Source: Mesorhizobium sp.
GTDB taxonomy: Bacteria; Pseudomonadota; Alphaproteobacteria; Rhizobiales; Rhizobiaceae
Direction: 5' to 3'
DNA length: 64,000 bases
NCBI RefSeq assembly: GCF_024509055.1
Contig: NZ_JANINM010000538.1
Location: 1 to 64,000 of the forward strand
The position numbers and the translations under genes were made by a program. A model generated the notes under the pieces. The model saw only the letters and a program-made list of their open reading frames with translations. It was not told where the DNA came from and ran no database searches. Positions 47,891 through 57,495 of this stretch are shown piece after piece (position 1 is the stretch's first letter; each line of letters begins with the position of its first letter).

Positions 47891-48975
47891 ACACCAAACT
47901 CCGTCATCACATCGCCGACCGACATGAACTCGATGCCCTCCGGGCAACCGGACACCAGAGAAGCGGTGCGAACGTAATCGCGGTCGATCCGGATCAAGAA
48001 GTCCGGTATCGCCACGATCCTGCGACGAAACGCAGCCAAGCCGCCTATACCGCGAGCGAAGCGCTCCCCGATCACGGCCGCGCTCGAATAGGACTTCACG
48101 TCGATACCCACCTCGATTCCGCCGATGCTGATGTCGGCGGCGTCACACATAGGGTACAGCTCGACGTCGGGCCTGCGAGGCCGCAGGAAGTCATAGAGAC
48201 TAATCTCCGGGAGTCCGGGACCGACCCAATAAGTCATGATTGCGGGATCTGCGACTCTCCACTCGTTCGGTGCCGCAACTTCATGTTGGTCTCCGACGAT
48301 GGCTTCTGGCCACGACATCCGGCACTCCCGGACTGCACAGCGCCCAAGCGGATACGAGACCCGGTCGGAAACCGGAATAAGTGGCGACGAGCAGTGGCCG
48401 CAGATACGAAGTGTTCGTCCGTGAAGTGCTGAGGCCGGCAACGGCCGGAAAAAGCTGGGAAGGTCTCCTGCGAGCTCTGGCACCTCCTGTGCAAATGCAA
48501 GCACCTCCGAACGGCGCCGACAGGGTTGGCGGACAATGTTCTCGCGAACGAGTCGGTAAAGCTGGGGCGCTGCGGCACCGACAGCCGACAACGCGGTTCG
48601 AAGGCGCTCGTGAAATATATCTTCGGCAATTCCTGACTCGTCACCGATATTGGCCAGTTGGAGGCAGTCCTCCGTCGGGGTGCCATAGCCTGGGTCGACG
48701 AGTATAGCAGCCCGCTCATCGCAACGGGCAAAGGCAATAGGACCCCACTCTCCAACTGGCAGACAGGCCATCGCCGTGAAGGAATTCACTTGGGCGCCGA
48801 TATCTTGCTCGTAACCGTCGCGGAGGGCAATTGCAGAGACCAACGCCATCCCTCGGCGGAGGGTCTCGGGCATCGACGGTCCTTGGCACAGCACATCGCC
48901 GGAGGTGACAGAGGCCCGGTGAGCTTCCACTAATCCCCGCGCGGCCATTCGAACGGCAATGCTCGCCCGGTCCAT
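47887..48975 (-). CDS. REase-fold protein of the pPIWI_RE-like operon, with a zinc ribbon
   Basis: 'CGHCSSPLIP...GRCAVRECRM' (4-Cys) followed by 'ELYPMCDAADISIGGIEVGIDVKSYSSAAVIGERFARGIGGL' (D...D-x-K nuclease motif). Confidence 0.78.
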   Translation of the reverse strand: MDRASIAVRMAARGLVEAHRASVTSGDVLCQGPSMPETLRRGMALVSAIALRDGYEQDIGAQVNSFTAMACLPVGEWGPIAFARCDERAAILVDPGYGTPTEDCLQLANIGDESGIAEDIFHERLRTALSAVGAAAPQLYRLVRENIVRQPCRRRSEVLAFAQEVPELAGDLPSFFRPLPASALHGRTLRICGHCSSPLIPVSDRVSYPLGRCAVRECRMSWPEAIVGDQHEVAAPNEWRVADPAIMTYWVGPGLPEISLYDFLRPRRPDVELYPMCDAADISIGGIEVGIDVKSYSSAAVIGERFARGIGGLAAFRRRIVAIPDFLIRIDRDYVRTASLVSGCPEGIEFMSVGDVMTEFGV

Positions 48976-49475
48976 TATACTTGTCGTGCCTCAGCAAACT
49001 GTGACGCTTGCACCGAACGAGACCGATGCTTGTCTACCGACATGTACGCCAGTTCATTTCCCCGAAACACGGGATTGCGACCCCACCCAATGAAATTGGG
49101 GAGACTATACAAGTTAATTCTGGAGCGCAATTCTGCCGAATAAGGAAACGGTGGAATAGACGGGCCTTTTCGAAGGGCGAGCCTAGTTCCGACAGCATCC
49201 TCTTGATCGTGCGACATCGGGCAATTGAGGCCATGGAGGCGGCCATAGATGGCGACACCGGCGAGCTGTCAGGTTGCTCCTCGAGCGTCGATTGGGTCAA
49301 TGTGATCTTGTAAGATTGCATCACTTCGTCTGGCGACAATCCCCAGCCTCGGTCGGCGCGAGCGATTGTGATCGGCAGGACGTGGGCCAGCGCGAGGCCA
49401 TGGAAAGCTGAGGCAACCAAGCGCGAGGCCCTTCCCATCGCACGTCCTCCCGTTGTCGCCACACGCCTCAAGCTA

Positions 49476-49913
49476 TCAGCGGGCCTTCCGCGGTGTCGAC
49501 TTCTTTGCAACCTTGGCTTGGGCTTTCCGACCAAGTCCCATGGACTTGGCCATTTCCGACCGCGCAGCTGCATAATTGGGCGCCACCATAGGATAGTCCG
49601 CCTTCAATCTCCACTTCTCGCGGTATTCGTCCGGAGTGAGGCCATAATGAACACCAAGATGGCGCTTCAGCGATTTGAACTTCTTTCCGTCTTCGAGGCA
49701 CACGATGTAGTCGGGAAATACCGACCTCTGTGGATTGACTGCGGGCGCCTGCGCCGGCGTCTCAGGTTCGGCTTCCTGGCCGATCCTTGAAAGCGATGAG
49801 TTCACGCTAGAAATCAGTTCGGGCAGGGAGGTCACGGGCACCGCGTTCTTACTTACGTATGCGGACACGATGTCGGCGGTAAGCTCGATCAGATTGACGG
49901 TATCGTCGGCCAA
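49476..49913 (-). CDS. MucR/Ros-family zinc-finger transcriptional regulator
   Basis: 'LADDTVNLIELTADIVSAYVSKNAVPVTSLPELISSV...SVFPDYIVCLEDGKKFKSLKRHLGVHYGLTPDEYREKWRLKADYPMVAPNYAAARSEMAKSMGLGR'. TTG start with upstream AAAGGAG. Confidence 0.93.
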   Translation of the reverse strand: MADDTVNLIELTADIVSAYVSKNAVPVTSLPELISSVNSSLSRIGQEAEPETPAQAPAVNPQRSVFPDYIVCLEDGKKFKSLKRHLGVHYGLTPDEYREKWRLKADYPMVAPNYAAARSEMAKSMGLGRKAQAKVAKKSTPRKAR

Positions 49914-50277
49914 GCAAATTCTCCTTTGAAGGTATTGGTCTACCAAGAAACCCCAGTTGATTTGTTCAACAGAAGAACTGCACTTTATATTGGTAAAGGC
50001 AACTGGTTTATGCCTGCTCGGTCGGCTCCCGTAGAATCTTCCGACTCTTTGGGGAATGTTTTCCCGGCCCGCCGAGTGCTAATGGGGCCAACGTCGGATA
50101 GGTTGCTGCGAACGGGGCCTCGGTGACATCGTCGCCGAGGTCCGATACGGAAAGCCAAAGAAGGCCAGCCATCGCGTCCAATACTTACAGCCAGCAGTAA
50201 CGCTTCCTAGGCTCTAGTTGGCGGATTGATAACTGCCCAATTTGAGAATCTAATGCGGCGTTCCCAGGGGGACGGGC

Positions 50278-51393
50278 ATGAAGGGGAAACTCGCGTCCGT
50301 TGTCACCGTGTCGCTGGCGTTGCTCGTTCCAGGCGGAATGGCGCGTGCGCTGGAATACCAGCTTCCGTCTGACCCGATTTCTCCTACTTCGGCCAGCGAA
50401 TGCGACGAGGTCTATGACCAGTATTCCGCGATCGCCGATCAAGTTGGCACCCGCGCCAAGGCGGCGGGAGACCAGGCATGGGCGATCGTCCTGCAGTCGG
50501 GACCTGGCGATCCGGAAGCCAAATCCCTTTACGCGCAGTCTGGCCAGCTGTTCGACGAGGCTTCCCAAATCCGCTCCGAAGGCTCTGCCGCCCGTCTTCG
50601 CTGCATGAAGCAGGTGTATGCATATCAGGCGTCCCATCAGGACGAACAGCGGCTTGGCTCTTACGGTTCGCCCGGGAAGTATGCCGCGGACCTGAGCGGC
50701 CCGGTGGCGAAGGCAGCGGCGCTGAACGGCATCAAGACCTTGGATGAACTGGGGAAAATCCCTCCAGACCTGGCGATCTTTGAAAAGGTGAACAAGATCG
50801 GCGAGACGGTGAGCGACCTCTCTGGACGTGGAGGGGCCGGAGGCTACCTAAGCCAGTTGGTCGGTGGTGTCTCAGACCTACAGCAGTGGGGGCCGCTGCG
50901 GACCTTCATGGTCAAGAACTCGCTTAGAGAGCTCCTTGCGATCAACAGCGCGGCGACGTCGGCCCTGCAGTCCGAACTGTCGTCGTTCGACAGTTCGGAG
51001 ATTGACCGCATGGTTTCAGACGCACGCCGGGCCGACAGCACGCTTCTCTCGGGGAACGTGCCAGCGTCGGGCTCGTCAGGAGCGGACACGTTGTCGGACG
51101 AGGAACTGGAGGCGTATCGCGAGCACCAAGGCATGTATGCCGGAAGGGGAGAGGCATACGAAGAAGCCGTCGCGAGCATGCAGCGTGAGTACAGGAAAGT
51201 TGTCGGTCGCCCTGCTTCGAACGGCGGCGGGCGAAGTGGCACCCGGTATTCAGCCACACAGTGTCAGCAGCTGCTGGAGCAAATCCAGGAATACAATCAG
51301 CTACTTCCTCAATATTCGGCAGCAGGGCAGGGCGCCATGATCCAGATGGGCATAAACGCCAACCAAAGCGCCTGCAACAGGGGGTGTCGATGA
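50278..51393 (+). CDS. Secreted hypothetical protein
   Basis: Signal peptide MKGKLASVVTVSLALLVPGGMARA. ATGA overlap with the ankyrin gene downstream. Confidence 0.75.
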   Translation: MKGKLASVVTVSLALLVPGGMARALEYQLPSDPISPTSASECDEVYDQYSAIADQVGTRAKAAGDQAWAIVLQSGPGDPEAKSLYAQSGQLFDEASQIRSEGSAARLRCMKQVYAYQASHQDEQRLGSYGSPGKYAADLSGPVAKAAALNGIKTLDELGKIPPDLAIFEKVNKIGETVSDLSGRGGAGGYLSQLVGGVSDLQQWGPLRTFMVKNSLRELLAINSAATSALQSELSSFDSSEIDRMVSDARRADSTLLSGNVPASGSSGADTLSDEELEAYREHQGMYAGRGEAYEEAVASMQREYRKVVGRPASNGGGRSGTRYSATQCQQLLEQIQEYNQLLPQYSAAGQGAMIQMGINANQSACNRGCR

Positions 51394-53429
51394 CCGGACG
51401 CAGGTCCACGCTTGGCTTCCTGTCTTTCGGAGCCGCCGTTGCCTTGGCGGCGTGCCTCGGGGCCACGACGGGTCCGGCATTCGCGGAAGACGCGGGTGCG
51501 CAGCCGAAACTGACGACGGGAGGTGCGTCTTCCTCGTCAGCTGGCTTGACGAAGACGATAGAAGACCTGCGAAAAGGCAGCCTCACCCAAGCCGAGTTCA
51601 AGTCACTTGACGGCAAGGCGGTGGGAGACGCCCTTTCCTATCTCGCCGGCCGCAATGATGCCGAGATGATCAAGCGTCTCGTAGCCTTGGGCGCTTCGCC
51701 AGACCAGCCTAACTCGTTTGGCACGAACGCGTTGATCGTCGCGATCGGAGGGGACAGCCTAGCCGCCGCATCGGCGTTGATCGCCGCCGGAGCCAATCCG
51801 AAGTCGGAGACGGCGAGAAGCACCCCCCTCGACTATGCGAGCAAGGTAGGCTCGATCGAGATGAAGGCCCTGCTGGACGGCAAGGTCCTCGATGCCGGGG
51901 AGCGACTTCGCTTGGCCGCCAGGAAAGGCTACCTGGAAGCCATTCGCGAGTTGGCCAAGTCCGGCGTGGACCTGAATTCGGCGGACGGCCAAGGCGTGAC
52001 TCCGATCCTGGAGGCAGCCCAGGCAGGCAACCATGAAGCGGTCAACACGCTGCTCAAGCTCGGCGCAGGCCCGGACGGCTCGCCGAAGGCTCAGGTCACC
52101 CCGCTGGCGGTAGCTATCGTTCTCGGGGACGCGGAGATGGCCAAGGCCTTGCTGGACGCCCACGCATATCCAGACATGAAGGTGCAGGGCGTTCCGACGC
52201 TTACGCTGGCCGTGGCCGCGGGCAGAAAGGAAATCGTGGACCTCCTCCTTGCCGCGCAGGCGGACAAGGGAATCAAGGGGGACGATGGCACCAGGCCGGC
52301 GGACGTCGCCGCGGTTATGGGACAATCCTCCCTTGCACAGGAGCTTGGCGGGTCAAGCGCGTTCAAACCCGCGACGGATCTGTTTGCCGCGATAAAGGCC
52401 AATGACGAGGACAAGGTGAAGGCCGACCTGCGTGCCGGGACGGACCCTAACCAGAAGAATGAGGAAGGATATCCGGCCCTGGTCTATGCGGCCGCTTTCG
52501 GGAACAGCCGTCTGGTCCATGACCTCTTGGTGGCGGGAGCTGATCCGACGACTGTCGGTCCTGGCGCTGTCTCCGCTATCCTTGCCGCCTACGCGCGCAA
52601 GGATACGGAAGAAGCGGTTTCCATCGCGAAGACATTGCTCGAGGGAAATCCTGATGTAGCCCGGCGGCTCCTGACCATGAAGGACGCGAAAGGAAGGTCG
52701 GCGGCAGTAGTCATGGCCGCCCATGCCCGCTACCTGGATGATCTTGTTTCCTTTATGGACCGAGCCCAGGTCGCGCAGTTGGCCAATGCGCAGGACGGAG
52801 ATGGCATAACCCCGCTTGAGGCGGCTGTCTTGGCCGACAACGATGACATCGTGAAAGAATTCATCGATGCCGGAACTGAACCGGACAAGGTGAAAGGGGA
52901 TATGTCGCTGCAGGACCTGGCGCGCGCCCGGGGTTCGTGGGCGGCCCTGGCCCGGCTGCCGAGCGACCGTGTCCTTCCTGACGGCCTCGAGAAAGGAGCG
53001 TCGCAGTCCGTGAAGAAGGATTTTCAGTCTCTCCTTGCCCAGTGGGGATACTACAAAGGCAAGGTGGACGGGACTTTCGGGAAGGCGGCGTTGGCGGCCG
53101 CCGCGGCGTTCTTCAAGGACCGCGGCAAGGAGATCCGGAAGATGGAGGAGAGCGGTTCCGATCCAATCCCGCGCGAGGAGAGACCAGGTGCAGCACCAGG
53201 CGATGCCAAGTTGACGTTGGCTTGGCCCAGCGAAGGAGGCGGTTGCACGTGGAAAGTCATCGACTGGAACCCCAGGAACAGGAATTCTTCCGCCAGCTTC
53301 GTCGGCTGCGTCAAGGGAGGGAACGAATGGAACTCCCACGGGATTGGCTACACGGTCTTCGGTGATGGCTCGGAAGAGATCCTGCTTTTCGGCGACGGAG
53401 GATGGAAAGGAGAGGTCCAACTGAAGTGA
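51390..53429 (+). CDS. Exported ankyrin-repeat protein with a peptidoglycan-binding-like segment
   Basis: Signal/lipobox-like N-term 'FLSFGAAVALAACLGATTGPAFA'. Ankyrin repeats ('GVTPILEAAQAGNHEAVNTLLKLGAGPDG', 'YPALVYAAAFGNSRLVHDLLVAGADP'). 'FQSLLAQWGYYKGKVDGTFGKAALAAAAAF' resembles PG_binding_1. Confidence 0.82.
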   Translation: MTGRRSTLGFLSFGAAVALAACLGATTGPAFAEDAGAQPKLTTGGASSSSAGLTKTIEDLRKGSLTQAEFKSLDGKAVGDALSYLAGRNDAEMIKRLVALGASPDQPNSFGTNALIVAIGGDSLAAASALIAAGANPKSETARSTPLDYASKVGSIEMKALLDGKVLDAGERLRLAARKGYLEAIRELAKSGVDLNSADGQGVTPILEAAQAGNHEAVNTLLKLGAGPDGSPKAQVTPLAVAIVLGDAEMAKALLDAHAYPDMKVQGVPTLTLAVAAGRKEIVDLLLAAQADKGIKGDDGTRPADVAAVMGQSSLAQELGGSSAFKPATDLFAAIKANDEDKVKADLRAGTDPNQKNEEGYPALVYAAAFGNSRLVHDLLVAGADPTTVGPGAVSAILAAYARKDTEEAVSIAKTLLEGNPDVARRLLTMKDAKGRSAAVVMAAHARYLDDLVSFMDRAQVAQLANAQDGDGITPLEAAVLADNDDIVKEFIDAGTEPDKVKGDMSLQDLARARGSWAALARLPSDRVLPDGLEKGASQSVKKDFQSLLAQWGYYKGKVDGTFGKAALAAAAAFFKDRGKEIRKMEESGSDPIPREERPGAAPGDAKLTLAWPSEGGGCTWKVIDWNPRNRNSSASFVGCVKGGNEWNSHGIGYTVFGDGSEEILLFGDGGWKGEVQLK

Positions 53430-53648
53430 GCCTTCATCCGCCTGGGGCTGTCGGCTTCCGGTGGCGGCGGACAATCCGCGAACTGCGCCTGAATATCGGG
53501 ATCGGGTTCTGACTAGATTTCAGCCCACCCTCTCCAAGAATAGTTGGAGCGACTTGTCGACCATTTCGGAGCGAGGGTTGAACAGGCTGTGATTTGCACG
53601 CGCCCTAGAACTAATGTACCTGCTAAATCATGAGGACCAGTCGGCGCT

Positions 53649-54101
53649 ATGGGCAACCAAGATAAGCCTTCCTCCGAAGTGTTGGGCATCCTACTACCCT
53701 TGCTCGGCTTCGGTGTCCTTTTTGTTGCGTATCATATAACGAATCCACCACCTCCAGAGACTCCGAAAACCGCCGTACAGTTGAAGTTTGAACAGGAGCG
53801 AGCGGCGGCGCGCGAGCAGGCACAGGCGGAGAGTGCGAAAGCGCAGGCGGAGAGCCAAGCCCGGCACGCAGAACTTTGCAGATGGGTAGCACTATGCAAG
53901 AAGTACGGGGAAGCTCGGCAGGCTTGTGCAGTAGCCGGCGATTTCCAAAATTGCCTCGAGGTAAAGATGGGTGAAGTTGCTTCAATTTTGAACCAAGACT
54001 GTCACAACGACGGAACGCTGATCAACGATCAAAACGACACGCCAGCGTCGTGGAAATGCATCGACGTTAGCATCGAGGACACGCTGCACATCGGCAATTA
54101 G
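53649..54101 (+). CDS. Small membrane-anchored coiled-coil hypothetical protein
   Basis: N-terminal hydrophobic helix 'VLGILLPLLGFGVLFVAYHI', then a charged helix 'KFEQERAAAREQAQAESAKAQAESQARHAELC'. Confidence 0.55.
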   Translation: MGNQDKPSSEVLGILLPLLGFGVLFVAYHITNPPPPETPKTAVQLKFEQERAAAREQAQAESAKAQAESQARHAELCRWVALCKKYGEARQACAVAGDFQNCLEVKMGEVASILNQDCHNDGTLINDQNDTPASWKCIDVSIEDTLHIGN

Positions 54102-54301
54102 CTCCATCTCGGACAATGCCCGATAAAGCCCGTTATCAGGCAGTCTTGTCAGTCCTTCAACGAGGCGGTCTTCAGACTCAGAGCGCCTCGCGTTAGGGCC
54201 CACCAAATATCATGCGCTGCTAATGTTTTTATGGTGCGGCCGCCATGGATGCGATAAAAGCAAGGGCATAGTCCAGACAGGGTACAGGACGGGGTTACAA
54301 C

Positions 54302-55444
54302 ATGCTGCGTGATGAGCAAGACGAAGCCATCATCGACCGCCTGTATGAAGCCGCCACGATACCTGAGAAATGGGGCGGCAGGGGCGTATTGGAGACCCTG
54401 GCCAACCTTTGTGACTGCACAGACTCCGCAATAATGTCAGTTCGCGACCACGCCCTAGCAGGATGGACCGCCAACGAGACAGCATTTCCGAAACTGGTCG
54501 TTTACCTTCGCGACAATTGGATTGCCCAGAACCCGTACGTCGAGAGCGACGAACGCCTGCGCCGGTTTTCGCAGCCTCGGTTCGTTCTCGCCACCGAGGT
54601 GATGTCGGCCGAGGAGATGCAGGAAAACTTCTACTACCAGAATTTCATGCGTCCGTACGGCATGTACTGGCACGCTGGTACGAACGTCATGTCGCCGAAC
54701 GGCGATACGGTGAAAGTTTCGGTTCACAGGGGTTACGACGCAGGACCGCTCGATCCCAAGCTCGTCGACAGGCTGAACAGGCTAAGACCCCACATCGCTC
54801 GCGCCTGCGTCATGACTGCAAGGCTGAGGTTCGCTCAGCTTCATGCCGCAGTGGAAGTCTTGAACTCCGTCGGGCTGCCCGCCGCGGCCCTGCGGGACGG
54901 GCGGCTGGAGGTGGCGAACGGCCTTTTTGAAATATTGATGCCCGACGTCGTCCAGCACCGACGCCAGCGCCTGACGTTCCTGCAGGCTTCAGCCGACCAG
55001 AGGTGGTCCAGCATCCTCGAGAAGCCAGCAATGCATCGGAACGGAACGTTCCCCATTTCCGCGACCGAAGCGCGCCCGATGATGATCGTCCACGTTCTTC
55101 CCGTTGCCGGAGCGGGGAGGGACATTTTCCCGGTCGCGGATTCGCTGATGATCTTCGCGTCGAGCGAGACAAGCCAGAAGATCGCCCCCGAGATACTGCT
55201 CAGCCTCTTCGATTTCACGCCAGCGGAGATTTCCGTGACGAACAGCATGCTCTCGGGCACGCCGATCGAGGAGATCGCCAGGGCGCGGGGAGTGTCGGCG
55301 GACACCGTGCGCGTCCAGCTGAAGTCAATTTTCGCCAAGACCGGAACTCACAGGCAGGCAGACTTGGTAAAGCTCCTCGGCGGCATCGCAAGCGCCTCGA
55401 ACATCATAGACCGCCCGCCTGCGGAAAAGCCGCGTTCCCACTAG
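54302..55444 (+). CDS. LuxR-family transcriptional regulator (C-terminal HTH)
   Basis: C-term 'FDFTPAEISVTNSMLSGTPIEEIARARGVSADTVRVQLKSIFAKTGTHRQADLVKLL'. Confidence 0.88.
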   Translation: MLRDEQDEAIIDRLYEAATIPEKWGGRGVLETLANLCDCTDSAIMSVRDHALAGWTANETAFPKLVVYLRDNWIAQNPYVESDERLRRFSQPRFVLATEVMSAEEMQENFYYQNFMRPYGMYWHAGTNVMSPNGDTVKVSVHRGYDAGPLDPKLVDRLNRLRPHIARACVMTARLRFAQLHAAVEVLNSVGLPAAALRDGRLEVANGLFEILMPDVVQHRRQRLTFLQASADQRWSSILEKPAMHRNGTFPISATEARPMMIVHVLPVAGAGRDIFPVADSLMIFASSETSQKIAPEILLSLFDFTPAEISVTNSMLSGTPIEEIARARGVSADTVRVQLKSIFAKTGTHRQADLVKLLGGIASASNIIDRPPAEKPRSH

Positions 55445-55488
55445 CGGCGCGCATACGGACTGATGGGCTTCATACGCCTTGGTAAATC

Positions 55489-55704
55489 TCACTTCTTGGT
55501 CAGGAAGGCCTTGCAGGACGGGGTGATTTCGCTCAGGTGCTGCTTAAGACAGCCCTGTGCATTGATATCATTGGTCATTTTGCACACTCGCAGTGCGTCG
55601 GCATGACAAGGCGTCTTGTAAGCATCCTTCGCCAAAGCGGCGTCGGTGAGGAAAAGCGAGATAGAGGCCAGAAGCGCCAGCTGAAGCGGCTTTCGATTTT
55701 GCAT
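55489..55704 (-). CDS. Small secreted Cys-containing protein (cysteine-rich-repeat type)
   Basis: Signal peptide, then 'TPCHADALRVCKMTNDINAQGCLKQHLSEITPSCKAFL'. Confidence 0.65.
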   Translation of the reverse strand: MQNRKPLQLALLASISLFLTDAALAKDAYKTPCHADALRVCKMTNDINAQGCLKQHLSEITPSCKAFLTKK

Positions 55705-56073
55705 GGTTGTTTCCCCTTCGGAAATGCGCGCGGAAGCGCAATATATCTACGACCACGCCAAACTAAGTTAATTTCGTCCGTCAGTCATACCCCATATGGG
55801 GCATGGGAATGACTTCGTGGCGACTACAATTGCGGCCTGTTGAGGGGCTATATACCTGTAGGGAGCAGGTGTCTGCCAAGGAGACAGGAACGGCTATTCC
55901 GGCTCGATAGGGTGAAGATGCTGACTACGAACGTGTCGGTTGCTTTTACCCGCCGACGATTTGGCTTTACTGTATATTCCTGGGAATCTGGAGCAGTGCC
56001 TCCGGCTCGCAAGCCTTGATTGCACTGGAGCGACCGAAACAGGGTTCCACCAGCCAGATTTCCCGGCGGCCGG

Positions 56074-57495
56074 TCACCGTTCGCGCAGGCTGTCATGCCC
56101 GTACCGCAGCAAAGGGGACAACAGGTAGTCGATGACCCTGCGCGAACCTGTCTTGACTTCGGCCGTGACCGCCATTCCCGGCGACAGGTCGATCACGTTG
56201 TCATCGACCTTCATGCTCGTCCGGTCGAGCGAAATCCTCGCGACATAGACCGAAGCCTGGCTGCTCCGTTCGCCGCTACCGGATCGTTCCAGCGTTGCGG
56301 CGCCCGCATTCTCCTGCCCGGCATCGCGCGGTATCGCGTCGCGGGAGACGCTCAGCACCTTCCCGTGCAGGAGGCCGTATCGGGTGAAGTCGAAGGTGTC
56401 GACCTTGATGGCGGCCGCTTGGCCGGGCTTGATGAAGCCGATGTCGCGGTTCGAAACCATCGCCTCGATCTCGAGATGGCTGTCGGTCGGCACGAGAACG
56501 AGCAGGGGCTGCGCAGGCGTGACCACCCCGCCCACCGTGTGCACCGAAAGCTGCTGGACGACCCCGTCGATCGGCGCAGTCAGGACCTGGAGATTGGTGA
56601 GCTGCTCGGCCTTGACAAGGTCGGCGGCGAGGCCTGCGGCCTTCCGCCTGGCTTCGGTCAGGTCGCTGAAGAGGGTGCGGTCATATTCGGCATCGGCCTG
56701 CCGGCGGGCTTCGACGATAGCCGCCAGCGATGCCTCCGCCTCTTGGTGGCGGCTTTTTCCGACGACGACATCCTGCTGCTGCTCGACGAGCTGCTGCAAG
56801 GTATCCAGGTAGTCGAGCTTCGAATCCAGTCCCTTGTCGAGGAGGTTCTTGCGGACCTCCAGGCGCTGCTCGATGACGGGTATGGTCGCGTTCATCTTGT
56901 CGACCTGCGCGTCGATCGTGTCGCGTTCCGCCGTCTTTTGCGCCTCCTGCCGGTCGAACGACGCCAGCTTCGCCCGGTGCTCCTCGACCTGCTTTGCCAG
57001 GAACTGGCGCTGGTTCTGGACAAGCTCCGCCGGAGCCTCGTCAGGCGGCTTGAAATCGTCCAGGGGATCAGCAGCGGTGCTCAGCGCCGCGACGAGGCGG
57101 GCGATGTCGAGCTGGACCGCCACGAGGTCGCCGCGCAGGTGGTCTCGCTCCGCCGCGTTCATGGTCGGGTCGAGTTCGACCAGGACGTCGCCCGCCTTCA
57201 CGGCTTGCCCGTCCTGAACGTGGATGGCGCGGACGACGCCTGCCTCGAGCGGCTGGATGACCTTAGTCCGCCCGCTTGGGATGATCTTGCCCGGCGCGGA
57301 CGCGACGATGTCGACCTTGCACAGCGTCGCCCAGGCGAGGGCGAGACAGAAGACGGTCACGATGACCGCTGCTATGGCGCGGCCTATCGGCGAGGGCGGT
57401 GTCTCGATGATCTCCAGCGCCGCAGGAAGGAAGGCGAGCTCATGTCGCCGCTGCGGCGCCTTCGGAAACGGAACGACCTTGCTGGCGGATCTCAT
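56074..57495 (-). CDS. HlyD-family type I secretion membrane fusion protein
   Basis: 'DIVASAPGKIIPSGRTKVIQPLEAGVVRAIHVQDGQAVKAGDVLVELDPT', 'TAPIDGVVQQLSVHTVGGVVTPAQPLLVLVP', 'GLLHGKVLSVSRDA'. Confidence 0.92.
   Translation of the reverse strand: MRSASKVVPFPKAPQRRHELAFLPAALEIIETPPSPIGRAIAAVIVTVFCLALAWATLCKVDIVASAPGKIIPSGRTKVIQPLEAGVVRAIHVQDGQAVKAGDVLVELDPTMNAAERDHLRGDLVAVQLDIARLVAALSTAADPLDDFKPPDEAPAELVQNQRQFLAKQVEEHRAKLASFDRQEAQKTAERDTIDAQVDKMNATIPVIEQRLEVRKNLLDKGLDSKLDYLDTLQQLVEQQQDVVVGKSRHQEAEASLAAIVEARRQADAEYDRTLFSDLTEARRKAAGLAADLVKAEQLTNLQVLTAPIDGVVQQLSVHTVGGVVTPAQPLLVLVPTDSHLEIEAMVSNRDIGFIKPGQAAAIKVDTFDFTRYGLLHGKVLSVSRDAIPRDAGQENAGAATLERSGSGERSSQASVYVARISLDRTSMKVDDNVIDLSPGMAVTAEVKTGSRRVIDYLLSPLLRYGHDSLRER

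Noticed and set aside
49034-49573. 179-aa minus-strand ORF overlapping mucR
   Set aside because: Overlaps the well-supported MucR coding region in another frame; no motifs. The non-overlapping part might encode a small protein but evidence is too weak.
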